Origin: Acanthochlamys bracteata | Lineage: Eukaryota > Streptophyta > Magnoliopsida > Pandanales > Velloziaceae | Length of the DNA: 64,000 nt | Reading direction: 5' to 3' | Assembly (NCBI GenBank): GCA_019914995.1 | Contig: CM034128.1 | Location: 9,331,501 to 9,395,500, forward strand | Part shown: piece after piece, positions 45,731 through 58,138 of the stretch | How the letters are laid out: each line of letters opens with the position of its first letter | How positions within the stretch are numbered: position 1 is the first letter of the stretch | Program-made: the position numbers and the translations under genes | Notes under the pieces: model-generated | What the model saw: only the letters and a program-made list of their open reading frames with translations | Told to the model about the DNA's origin: nothing | The model's database searches: none

Positions 45731-48700
45731 TTCCACTTGTTGCAACTTCTCTCAAGATTATGTACTTCCTGTGTACATAGGTAGACGTACAACAGAGGAA
45801 GACAAAAAGATTAAAGCCTGCCGGGTCACAGTTTACTTCCTTGTTCTTCCTTCTCTATCAATTTCAAACAACGTGAGAGATGATGATCATGCGAAAGAAA
45901 ACAAACAGAAACAAAGAAAGAAACCTTTTCTCTTTTCAACTTGTGGAATGACTTAATCGTTGTGTTGAACCAGTGATAAATTGAATGGAGAAAGAAAGAG
46001 GACTGTTTGAAGTTTCAAAAGAAGCAGCAGCAGAAAACATAGAAGCATTCCTATAGCCAGCTTCTGAACTCCATCGGCCGCTAGCAGCTGTTTTACTACT
46101 ACAACCTTCCCAATTGCCTCGAGTTTAGTACTAGTTGAAGCAATCATTACTGCACGTGTGTATCGTCCCTTCATTCACCTCGGTAATACACTACTACACT
46201 CGATCTACTGTAGATATACCTCTTCTTTATCTTCATTTGTGTTGTTTGTCGTTGTTCTTCTTCCTGGGCAGCAGTAGTTGTGTAGACTTGCGTACTGAGA
46301 AATCTGAGTGCAGCTTATGGCTAGCAGTAGACGCTAGCTATGACAAGAAGAAACCACCATGATACTGCTTACAGCAGAGTGAACACGTAATTAGAGCTAG
46401 CAAAAGGCAAAATTTTTTCTTCTCTCTTCATGATGCGAACTATACGGTTTTAATTACTCCACGACGCAGTTGAAGTTTTGAATAAGAAGAACTAGAGGCT
46501 ACAGCTGTTTGTGGTTACTAAAAACGGGAAGAAGAGAGAGGATCTCAGTATAAAGTGGAATGATTTGCATGCCTTGGTTTTGCTCAGAGACGTGACGGCA
46601 GAAATAGGGTAGGCTTTTAATGAATAAAAAATGAATACGTAACAATAAAGATTTCGATTTGATTAATACTTGTTGGGGTTTTACTTGTTGCGGCCCTGCA
46701 GGCGAACAAATCGAGGTCTGGCCTGTGGAGACTTCTGAGAAGAAGGCTCTAGGCTCTAGCTTGTTGCGAGTCCTGTCGACCTTATCGCTTAGTGTGAGCC
46801 AATGAGCAGTTAGCATTAATAAAAAATGGAAGTTATTCTAGGTAATCTGGACTCTCTATCCCAAGCACCGTTACATTAAACACCTGATCAAACAATTATC
46901 AGGATCAGAAAATACGTACTTCAAACGATCTTATATTTTTTCAGATATTCAAAACAAGGCCCAAGTGTTTTAACTGGAGCACCTTCTAGGAAATACGGAC
47001 ACGTACTCCAGGAAGAGCACCGCACCGCAAGAAATCGACGTTCATCGCGCTACACTGCCATCAAAAACAGATATTTCTTAAATCGATATATATATATATA
47101 TATTCTGAATAGATTTAGTTGCGTTTAACAGTGTTTTTAAAATAAAAACTTTTATAAAATAAGTTTTTTTTATTTAAAAAATAATAAAAATAAATATTAA
47201 AAAAATTTCACTACTTAAATTTTTATATTTTTAAATTTTTAAATAAAATTTTGAAATATTTATAAAAATATATTAAAAAACATAAAATTAACAAATTATT
47301 TTTAAAAAATGCTAAATCAAACAGTCTCTTACTTTGAACTAAAATTTAAAATTTGAAAAATAGTTTTAAAATTAAATTAAATAAAAAATAAATTTTTGTA
47401 TTAATGTAATATTAATAGGTAATTTGTAAAATTAAAGTAAAATTTTTATAAAAAGCATTTTTTTATTTATTATTCGTTTTATAATAAAATTTTAAAATTA
47501 AAATTATGGCATAAATAACACGCACTTAGTAAAAATTGATGACAGGTGAGCGAAACAGGAGAAAAACAGAAGAGCGAACTTCAGTCTCTTACGGAGAACA
47601 CTAAAAATGATGACAATCACTAAAATCGTTCAAGTACCATAAAACAATTTATACTTAAAAAATAATAAATCAATGATTGTTGATGATCGTATCGTTCATA
47701 TCATAAGCATATATAATTACAATAATACATTATAAATATTAAATTAGGCTGAAACTCTTCTATTATATAATTAATATTTTAATATAAATAGACTTGTCAT
47801 ATAAATATAATATTAGAATATAACAACTTGAAATAACTATTTTTTCAAATATTAAAATTGTTTCCTTTCGGTATTCACTTTTAATTATAAACATACATAA
47901 AACTTGAGTTCTCTTCTAATAACCACATATTTATAACTAAATTTTCGTAGCTTATTTTAAAAACAAAAACGAGCTCTAAATGGCTCGCAGTGGCACAATT
48001 AAGCAAACACCACTAGATCAGCAAGAGCTGCTATTAAGAACGAACTCAGAGCTTGCACCATGCGATGGCAGAATCTCAGTTCCTGCACCGAAGTACAGCG
48101 CCGTGGTCGCCCGCCTGGCTTCTGGAACAAGAAGATAAAGAAACTTAAAATTAAGGACTAAGTTACTTTCATGTACATCTGTTATTTGGACAGCACTGCG
48201 CAACGACTGCATTCCTGAAACAAGAAATTGCAGCAGAAAATCAACAACTAATCAACTCTCCACTGCGAAACAGGGAACACATCAACCTCCAAAAGGCATA
48301 TGAAATTTGTAAGGATGTCATATAAAATTCATTCAGAGTGCTAGTGCCACCCTTCAAAAGTAGGCAGCAGTGAATTCTGTTTACCAACAGTAATTCAAGT
48401 TGTATCTAAGCAATTAGCAACAGCTACACATGTCAAACCACACAAGAACTATATGGTCGGCAAAGGAATGTACAATATTTCGTCTGTGAGAAAAGATATT
48501 TGGCATGACTCCAACAGCCAGACTAGTCATGCATAGTTTGAATGTTTGGTGATCCACGATCCCATTCAACTTGTTCATTCGCCAAGCACCCAGCCATTGC
48601 AACAATTACTCATCATCCACGTACACTTAGAACCATGAAGATGCACCTTTAAGAAAAGAAGGTCTCTGTTTCTTCTTGCTGCTCCAGTCCATATGCGATT

Positions 48701-48999
48701 CTGTCTAGCCATGACGGAGGACGAAGATTTCGTTTGTTTATTCATATAAAAAAACTTTTTGTCAGCTACTCTGTATAAATTCAAAGGTCACGATAGTTCT
48801 ATCTGGTTTGATGGGGAAACATAACTTTCATTTATACAGCAGAAGAATTTGATTGTTATGTAGACAAACCGTTTTCCTTTTTATGCTGCAACCTACATCC
48901 TCTAAAAAAGAACACTCACAGCTCTATACAATTGCGAAAAACAAGTTAAAATAGGTACCTTAAGACACTCTTGAGCTACAAACTGAGCGAATGAATTTC
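45731..48999. other. Spacer between LOG-like gene and HCF244
   Basis: A short (TA)n lies at about 47087-47101 and an AT-rich repeat at 47119-47323, followed by more AT-rich DNA to 47950. A 105-residue minus-strand frame (46499-46816) has no recognised domain. The 48000-48950 part has spliceable-looking short frames on the minus strand, but none joins into a family I know. It may include the HCF244 3' UTR. Confidence 0.4.
47119..47323 (+). repeat. AT-rich dispersed repeat, MITE-like, copy 3
   Basis: Starts TTGCGTTTAACAGTGTTTTT and ends TAAATCAAACA, so the ends form loose inverted repeats of about 20 bp. The internal A/T run order matches 29873-30063 and the reverse complement of 14264-14485. 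It has no coding capacity. Confidence 0.45.
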
Positions 49000-51910
49000 T
49001 CATAGATAAATGTCAGTCTGTTTGGACTGTGCTTTCAGATCCTTCAGTTTCTTCAATATGTTGGTAAAGTAATCTTGTAAATATTTTTCTAATGTGACAA
49101 TGTCCTTCTGATCCACCCCAAGAAGACTGTATGTCTCAGTCATGGGAGCAGAGAATACACTGTCACTTGAGAGAACCTGCAACCAAAATGTACAGAGATA
49201 ATTTGTACATGTATCAGTTTAAGTTTTCAGATAAAGTAGCTATTAAATCGATTTTTTAGGTACAAAAATGAAAAAGAAAAAACTAATATTCAGATCAACT
49301 AACACGTCGTAATACTTCGAGTTATTTTTGTAAATATGGCGGAACTTTCATGAACTGTGTAAGGTGACTTAAGGACCATCGTCCTGAAGATTCAAAGGAC
49401 ATGGCCTTTGCAATGTGTGCATCAGGCACTGTGATTTGAGCTAAGGTTCTCATCTAGATGTTCCCAGTTTGGAGTATCAGGTCATGAGATACTTACAGCA
49501 GAGGTGAGGAGCTATGTTTACCAAATAATAAAATAAAGATAACTATACAATACCTCCGAAAATGCTAATCTATCAGCAACATCATTTGTCCATTGAAAGA
49601 ACCTTGTAAGTTGGCGGGTGGACTTCAAGATAGAGACAGGGACAGTTGTCACGTTTGCATCTTGTCCTGCAAGCCTCTCGCACAATGCAATCACCTAAAC
49701 ATCAAGTCAATGCTTCAGACGTTTTTAATAAGCAAAGGATCAATAAAACATTGGAAATAAGCAAACCAGCAGCCCACTTCAAATTGGAAAGGAAATGTTT
49801 ATGCTAGTGAAGTTCAATGTTTCAGGTGGTATTAGGAGAATGCATATCCTGTTACCCACATTGGAATCACTTTCTCTACAAAATTCAGTCTGACATGTGA
49901 TATGACTATATCTACCTCTGAGATCAACAACAAAAGCTAATTGCTAGATCCTCCTGAATTTGGTAATCTGGCACCTATCAATATCAGCATCTTAGTACTC
50001 TTACGGTACCCACCTCAAACTTACCGTAATGTGCTTAACAAGAGGCTCTAATACATGTGTAGGTTAAGGCTCTATTAAGTCCATTTTCAGCATCAAGAAA
50101 CTTATTGAAATCAGAAACATTTTATACACAAACAGCTAAACTACTTAACTAATAGCTTCCACTTGCATTCAACAAAAACCAAGATTTTTGTAGTTTCACA
50201 ATAAAAAAAAATTAAAATTCCTTGTACAAATTAGCTTGACTGGAAATAGCTTGCACCAACAAATTCGTATTGATTAGAAGACTTAGTCTTGAGGCTCAAT
50301 GAATCAACCTTAGCTGTAAAACAAACACTGATCTACAATGTTGGTCATATAAAGCATAGCAACCACTAAATTCAAGTCAAAGTTCCAACAAGCGCAAGAT
50401 GCTTAATAAAATAAAGGGTAATTACTTACCTCCTGAGTTGTCCACGCACGGGGCCCTGCAAATGTTAGCAGCTTTTGATTGATTTTCTCATTACGCAGAG
50501 CTATAAACGTCAGCCGAGCTATATCCTGAATGCAAAGGTGTGAAGACATTCAATGTATGTAGTTTGCATCATCATGTGACACAGCAATCGACTCGTATTG
50601 TACATCCAAGGAAGTAGCTTATATGTAACCTGAGTATCCATGTAAGCTATTCGAGTTGGAGCGTCAGTCCCCCAAACTGATTTCTCTTCTAATATTGGCA
50701 CGGCATATTGCCCAATCAGTCCCTACTTCATTTTACAGGACCCAATATTTGGTCACACATATGAGCAAGATAGAAGAGAACATCCTGAAATAGATAAAAA
50801 CCTACACACAAAAGTTAATGTCTATTACCTGCATGAATCCACATAATCGTATTGTGATGTGGTTTAAACCCGAATCCTGTAGAAATTTCTCTGTACAGTG
50901 CTTGATTTCCATTAAAGGTACTTCAGGGTGCTTGTCACAATTGTGAATAGAATAGAAAACATAGTTTTGTATTCCCATTGCCTTTGCACATTGTATAAGA
51001 GCAACTTTTCCTTCCCAGTCTACCTAAATTGACATGATTTAGAGTCCAATACTTACAAGGAAACCATGAAACTTGAGCATAAACTTAATAATCAAGGAAG
51101 AGATAACCACAAGCAGACCATATAGATTTGAGCATAAGGAACATCAGAGTAGTGATTCTACAAAAATATTTACTGTTTGAATAGGTTCTTCCGGTCGTCC
51201 AGTCGCACAATCAATTATTGTATGAACACCAACTAATGTTGCTGGTATCGTTTCTGGTTTGCACAGATCTCCCTGCACATATGATATAACATGCATTATC
51301 AATATTTCGTATGTAAGAAAAACTAAATAACTGATCAACAGAGTTAACAAATAGCAGCACATATGAATAAAGTTGGAACAGACATTGACAACAGTAGCAC
51401 CCCAGTCCCGAAGGAAATCAGCTGGAGCTGGCCGAGGCCTCACAAGACATCTAACATCATAACCTTCATCGAGAGCCCTCCTGACAATTTGCCTTCCAAG
51501 AGTCCCAGTAGCCCCAACAACTAGTATGCTTGTTGGCCTCACGGGAGTCCCTGGTCCCAAATCGGTTGCAACTACTGTCTGAGCATTACAAGTGACCTGT
51601 AATGGCCTCGAATATCTGCCTGATAACAGAAACAGAAAGGGAGATCAGAGAGGCCTCAGAACTGCTGGAACACCAAATACTTAGCTTTTCTAAGAGAAAT
51701 CTTAGCTTTTTCCCACAACGCAAGTCAATCTACTGCCTACAAAAAGGACAAATCATTACCGAAATATAGACATCGATCAAAGCAACGAGAGATAGACAAC
51801 TCCTGAGCAAGAGCTCGCCGCCACGACAAACGCACAGTTGCCGCACGCGTGCGGCGTCGAGGAGCAGCAATCTTCGGCGGAGTAGAAGCAGAACTCAGTC
51901 TCGACGCCAT
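49000..51910 (-). CDS. HCF244: HCF244, photosystem II assembly factor (NmrA-like/atypical SDR)
   Basis: Eight exons: 51910-51760, 51619-51384, 51272-51174, 51023-50829, 50722-50630, 50525-50430, 49694-49554, 49176-49000 (1188 nt, 395 residues, the length I recall for Arabidopsis HCF244). The first about 65 residues are Ser/Arg/Ala-rich, a likely chloroplast transit peptide. A Rossmann dinucleotide motif follows, [20 protein letters not shown] (82-101), then conserved stretches [74 protein letters not shown] and the C-terminal [20 protein letters not shown]244 acts with OHP1 and OHP2 at the thylakoid in psbA translation and chlorophyll delivery to newly made D1. All introns are GT-AG; the exon 2 donor, AAT|GTCTGT, is weak but restores the conserved VVN-GDL junction. 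Identification is strong because similarity covers the whole length. Confidence 0.95.
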
Positions 51911-53038
51911 GGCAATGCAACCCTTCTTCTTCTTCTAGTTGGAAACTGAATTGTTTTAAGAAAAGAAAGATGGAAGAAGAAAGGAGGGAAACAAAAGAGG
52001 CGGCAGTTGATGTTAGTTGTGCCACGTCGATGCGGATCGGATCATGAATTTGGATTTGCTCCATATCTTAAACCGAGTAAAGATAATTACGCTACTATTA
52101 GGCTGCAATTGGCCCATACAGAGCCCAATTAAGAAGCAGAGTTAGACTGATAACAGAGCTCAAGGGTCTATTAATAGTAGTAAAAGGAGAGTAAACAGAG
52201 TGAAGAAAAAAAAGTAATGTTTTATTTATAATATATTAATAAAAGTAGTAAAAATAAAAAAATATATTATTTGTTAGAAAATCAAATTAAAAAACAAATA
52301 AATATGTGTAAGAATTGTAAAATGTTTGAAATTTAATAATCTGTAAGCATTTATTCTTCTTTACATTTTACTATGAAATGTAAAGAATTGTTCTTCATAT
52401 AAAATAAAAAAATTATCATTTTTTATTATTTTTATAGAATGAATTTTAAAAATACAAAATAATTGACTTTTTTTTTTCTTCTTCTTGTCTCAATTCAAAT
52501 AGTTATAGACAGCAAAGATATATTTTCAATTACACAAAATTTTAACTAAATTTTATTTTTTTCACATGCTATTAAATAATTTCAGTTATCATTTTAAAAT
52601 TAATTTTTCTAACTTTAAATTATAAAATTTATTTATTTATTTATGTTATTTTTTATTTAATTTACTTTTATAAAATTTAGATTACGACCTGTTTATTATG
52701 ATATTAACTTATTTATTAAAAATAAATTTGTAAAAAGTGAATTAAAATTAAAGTTGAATTTTTTTTATTTATTTTGTACGAAACGTGAATTTGAGGTAAA
52801 AAACTTTAGTTAAAATTTAAATTTAAGAATTAATTTTTTTTACAAAAATTTAATTAAATTTTGTGTTAGTTTACTTAAAAAATTTAATATTAATAATGAA
52901 TTACAAAAGTTTGATGTGGTAAACAAGTGAAACTGACTTTGACACGATTGAAACAGGCTCTAGTAACAAAACTTCGGATCTCAGACAGCTCTCGTGTTTT
53001 TTCCTTTTTCCGGTAGATCTCTATCTCGTAGACGATCG
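51911..53038. other. Shared upstream region of divergent HCF244 and EIPR1-like genes
   Basis: The 1.1 kb between the two start codons is mostly AT-rich (52200-52920) with mixed composition near each gene. Both promoters must lie here unless they extend into first introns. No other gene is seen. Confidence 0.5.
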
Positions 53039-56000
53039 ATGCATCCCTCTACCGGCATCGTCTATGGCGGTCTTAAATATCAGGCAATTTCTATCTCTCG
53101 TCTCTCTCTCTGTCTGTGGCTGGTTTGCTCGAGCAATTTCTCTGTAGTTGTCTCTTGATCTGCGCTTTTTAATCTCTCTCTTTTGATGAATCTCACTCTA
53201 TCTAATGCAGGCAAGATGCATCACAGATGTCAAGGCAGACTCGGACAACACGAGCTTTCTCGCTGGAACACTCAGCCTCAAAGAAGAGAACGAGGTAATT
53301 CTCTAACTTCTCATGATTCTAATATGTGTGGATAATAAAAATTTTAATTGTGATCTGTTAATGTGATTGGATGGACTTGGGAATTTTAGGTTCATCTGAT
53401 CCGTCTGTCTTCGTCCGGAACGGAGTTGGTATGTGAAGGTCTTTTCTACCACCCCAACGAGATATGGGATCTTAAGTCATGTCCATTTGATTCAAGAATC
53501 TTTTCCACTGTGTTCACTTCAGGTGATTTTCAAGAGACTTTAATCTATATATACAGATGGCTCGTAATCCATGCGATTTTTTATATATGTATGTCTGGCA
53601 CAATTGTTAAGAGAGAGAGATTTTTATAGTGCTTTATGTGAAATTTAGATTTGCATGAAAGGAAGGAGTAGAAGTTAAACTGTTGGTTACAAATTTTCTC
53701 AGGCGAAACATATGGAGCTTCAGTTTGGGAGATACCTGAGTTATATGGCCAGTCAAACTCTCCACAACTTCAAGAACTTGTATCCCTTAAAGAACACACA
53801 TTTAAAGTCAAATGGTGAGTTTATACTGCCCTGCCTTCATCATGAAATCCTCGTTTAAGTGTTAGTACATAGAAGCATTTCTTGTACTCCCTTCCATTTT
53901 GTCGAATTTTCTCCTCCTGAAGCTCAACCCAATTGTTATGTACTAGCTTATATGAAGTCAGAATATAATATTTTTTCAAATGCTCATTATTTAGGATTGT
54001 CAAAGCTCAACTCAATGCTTTTTTAGAAATGTATTATCACCAACAATCTGCTCCTGTATAGCTCCCAAGTGAATAATAATAATACCAAAGTGCTTTATTA
54101 TAGCTTTACCTTCATGACAGAAATGAAAATGTGTACAGCCAATTAATGAAAGAACTCACTCTTATAAAGAAATGGATGTAGGAGATAGAATTTACAATGT
54201 AGGTTAATGTAGTTTGTAGAGGATCATCTTGCATTGCTATAAATATCATGTCTTGTCAGATACCCTTTTACCTTGAGAAAACAGACCTTGTGTGTTCTCA
54301 TGGAGACTTTGTATTTTCTTTAAGGTACGTTTAGTTTCTCGATAATTATCATAATTTTTGTTATGGTGTTTCTTGCAGCGTACTGTGGTGGCCTTCAGGA
54401 AAGCATGATAAGCTGATCAGCATTGATGAGGGTAACCTTTTCTTATGGAGCATAGATTCGACGGGCAAGACTGCCAAAGTGAGGTCCTCAAATGCTTGAA
54501 ATGACTTGCTTTACCTTGAACCTAATGCAACATTTGATTGAATATGATGAGATATTTGGTTTCTATTCATGTATATTTATTTTTGTATAATTGAAAGTAA
54601 CATATATCTTTCTGTTAAATTATCCTAAGGATTTTGTTGTGTGTTTCTTATACAAATTTGTCGTAAGATGTAGGTAGTTGCTCAAGAATCTGCTGGGTTG
54701 CGCCAAAGTTTATGTGGTGGTGCATGGGACCCACATGACAGGAATGCGGTCGCTGCAGTCTGTGATTCATCGCTTCAGTTGTGGGATCTTCGTACAATGA
54801 AGTAATGTTTCTGCATTGTACATCAAAAAGACATTACTTCCTCAACTTCCGTAGCCTTTTCAATTTCTGTCTGATACCAGGTTTTGTTCTTAGATAAACA
54901 TTGAAGCACATCGTCATCTTAAATTGATGGCCTAACTGGTAACCAAACAGTGAAATTGTCCTGTGGTCATACTGTGCTGTTACAAGTAGCCATATTGCTT
55001 GATAAATAACAGTTATTTTTTTCACTGTTGTGTTTAAAAACTTAAATGCTTTAGCAGTGGGAAATCATTTGCTATCTACCCTCAAGATTTGTGAATGCAA
55101 TTCTTTGAAGCTTGAGATATTCTCATCTAAACTCTGTTTTAGATTGATTTTGGCAAATTTCAACTTGATTCAAATGTTTATGGAGCTAGCTCTCGTAGCT
55201 GCATTAAGCTGTGGGGGTCAACATTGTGTTTAGGATTCATATCCTGACTTTATAGCTTTCTAAAAGATGTGATGATGAACTTGGTTATGTGTGATTTTCT
55301 AAACATATTCCGTTGTAATTTCTACTGTGTGCTGCATATATTCTTTTTCTTGCTAATAGCAAGATTTGCATAGATTATTTACTGATTCACTCTACCGATG
55401 TTTGCTTCAACTTATATGAGGGCGAAGCTTGTTTTTATGAAGTTTGTTATGCTTGTTTGATTTAGGAAAACAACTGTGATCGAACAAGCCCATATCCGGG
55501 ATGCTGACTATAACCCCTTGAAGCAGCACTTGCTAGTGAGTTCATGTTGGTCTTCCTGTACACTCTTTTGCATGATATGCTTTTTTCCTTTAGTCTATAT
55601 TATGGAGCATAAATTATGTTAATTACTTTAAAGGAATGCATTCTCCAACCACTCTGATCAAAGGTGGAGATCTAATTTCTGGTATTTGACATGAAATTCA
55701 GTTGAATGCTAATTGGTTGCTCAGTATTACCAATTGCCTGCAGGCTGTAGCAGAGGATGAATCTGGAATACAATTGTGGGATCTTAGAAATCCCAAGCTT
55801 CCGCTACTTGAACTCCCTGGTCATTTGCATTGGTATGTATTTTGTATATTTTGATATAAACTAGATATTTTTAAACACATCATCTATTAGTGAGATTTTG
55901 GGACGCAAATAATTTTGGGGAACATAATTTGTATATCTGAAGAACTGCATTTTTTTTCTGTACATGCAAATGTGTCTTTGTTGGACAAGAACATTAAGCA

Positions 56001-57065
56001 TCCAGCTTGCATGTATTCCTTGTACATTTCCAGTACCTTCCTTGTTACTTTGGTGTTTAATCACTCACAGGACCTGGGCTATCAGATACAACCCCCAGTA
56101 TGATGACCTAATTCTGGTTTGTCTATTTGACACTTTTAAACACTCTACTTTTTTCTGTTTCAATTGCTCTCCTTCTATTTAAGTAGAGGTAAACTACTAC
56201 AGAGTGCTGGAACAGATTCAACTGTCAATTTATGGTCGGTGTCTCTTCCTAGTAAAGAAAGCAGCAAAGCTAAGAGGTATTGGAAGTCTTGATCTTGGCT
56301 TCTACAGCTATGGCTTCGCAAACCTTCATTTTTGTTATTTAATATGGTTGATCTTAGCAAAAGGTTTTGTCAACAGTGTCAATGATTCACCTACCAGGAA
56401 AGTTGATCCACTTCTCAACTCGTACACTGACTATGAAGATAGTGTTTATGGTATAAATCTTATCATGTTGTAATGTTGGCATATTCAGCATGTTGGCATC
56501 ACAAATTTATTGTGATAACAGGTCTTGCATGGAGTTCAAGGGAGCCTTCAAATTTTGCTGCTTTATCATATGATGGAAGGGTAAGATGGCTCAAGTATAT
56601 GTCAAGAGTGTTTATATCATCTCCTAGATTTGGTTCTTGGGACCGAATTTATAGAGCAAGCAATTGCATGTTGCCCAATCAAAGAATTTTATCTAAAAAG
56701 AGAAATGGCCAGATCTTTGAAAAACCTGCAAACAGAAAGCACATGATTATCTCAGCAAGAATTACAGCAGAGGTTACCTACCCATACAATCACATTACCA
56801 AATGTGGGCCCTAAATTTGGTAAAATTTATTGGCAATAGCTCATGTTTAATGTATGCAATTCCTTCTTACTTTGGGTAATCTGGCTTTATGCTGTTCATA
56901 GAATTATCATTGCCGTCTTATAGTGTACTCTTTCATTTAAACTGCTCGTGCAAATGCTCCGGTAATGTCTGTAGTTTCTCTAACTGAATACTTTACTGAG
57001 TGTTGGCTTTATATGCGAGCTAGGTGGTATTGGAGTCGGTAAAACCATTTCTGTCGAGGAATTGA
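53039..57065 (+). CDS. EIPR1/TSSC1-like WD40 protein
   Basis: Thirteen exons: 53039-53083, 53211-53294, 53390-53522, 53703-53814, 54379-54478, 54674-54801, 55466-55535, 55744-55832, 56071-56116, 56203-56276, 56377-56450, 56522-56580, 57024-57065 (1056 nt, 351 residues). WD40 signatures occur throughout: NEIWDLKSCPFD, CVLWWPSGKHDKLISIDEGN, GGAWDPHDRNAVAAVCDSSL, LQLWDLRTMKK, ESGIQLWDLRNPKLPLLELP, HWTWAIRYNPQYDDLILSAG, DSTVNLW, DYEDSVYGLAWSSREP and the end ESVKPFLSRN. In animals EIPR1 binds EARP and GARP tethering complexes in endosomal recycling and dense-core vesicle traffic; the plant role is inferred. Intron 1 is GC-AG (CAG|GCAATT at 53083/53084), needed to join KYQ to ARC. Intron 12 is 443 bp before a 14-codon last exon. 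It is divergent from HCF244. Confidence 0.93.
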
Positions 57066-58138
57066 CAACCATCATGTCATTGAAGTTGCAAATCATGGGA
57101 GTTCCTGGCATTTCTATTTCTTATAAGGTATGCAACTTCATAATGCAGGTACTGCCATACTGATATCATAAAGTAATGCAATGGTTATTTTGCAGGATTA
57201 GGCATTTGACTGTATTGTTTTTGGTCTAAAAGTCGTGGGCGCCTTGTTTTGTTCTTTATAGGTAACATACGCAGTGTCATGGAGCAGGAATATTCCTATT
57301 TATTTGGCATGTCTTCTTCATGGAGATTTTTAGGCTTCCACTTCCGTCTATGTTGTACTTTGCACATTCTACTTATTTTGACAGTGAGTTCTTGGGTTTG
57401 AGAGAATATTTCTTGAGGAACTAATTGCTTATGTACTCTGTAGTCGATAAGTTTTACCGCTGAAAATGAACTGATCCTTATCATCATTGACAGATCATCT
57501 TGTTTTATGTCGTGTGCTAAAAACTTGGAGGAGAATTAAAATCAAGATGTGAGAAGTTGCTGAAACTCTTACGATAAACACCAAGTCTGGACATCATCCT
57601 ACTGCATTTTTACTAAATTGATCCAAACGTTTTACTTAAAACCTTTGTTGATAATAAGCAATTACAAGCAGCGTGAAATAATAGTTACAAATCAAGTACT
57701 TCAATATGGCCCTAACAACAATAAAATAAAAATAAAAAAAAGAAATTTGACGCTGTTCTTAACAAGCTAAATTAAAACAGAAGCTGCTTTGCGATTTCAA
57801 TAAACTGATTAACCTAGAGTTAATTTACAGAAAATCAACGTTAAGCGAAAAATTTTGAAATACATTTCCTATGTTGCGGAAACGTACACTGATATTGCCC
57901 ACACAAAATGAGCTTCTCGCAATGTACAACACTCTGCTTTGCAACGGTTAAGAATTTACCCACCACAAAAATCTCTAATGCATTTTGCTTGAGATATGCC
58001 TCAGTTACCCTTCTCTTAACTATGTACAGTAATGGCTGCAGCCTAAGTCCGTCGCTTCCAGAGACGGCCTCCATGATGAAACCAGAAATCCAATGAACGA
58101 ATTTGTCAATTACAAAACTTTATTAGCATGACCATTCA
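57066..58138. other. Convergent 3' regions of EIPR1-like and O-fucosyltransferase genes
   Basis: The 3' flanks of two genes facing each other. Bases 57841-58074 carry a 77-residue minus-strand frame just after the O-fucosyltransferase stop codon, most likely its 3' UTR. Nothing else is seen. Confidence 0.45.

Noticed and set aside
46499-46816. 105-residue minus-strand ORF upstream of the LOG-like gene
   Set aside because: ATG-started but without a recognisable domain or exon partners.
48018-48605. Short minus-strand frames that might be exons of a small gene downstream of HCF244
   Set aside because: Acceptor-like sites exist, but no combination gave a family I recognise; HCF244 3' UTR or spacer is the simpler reading.
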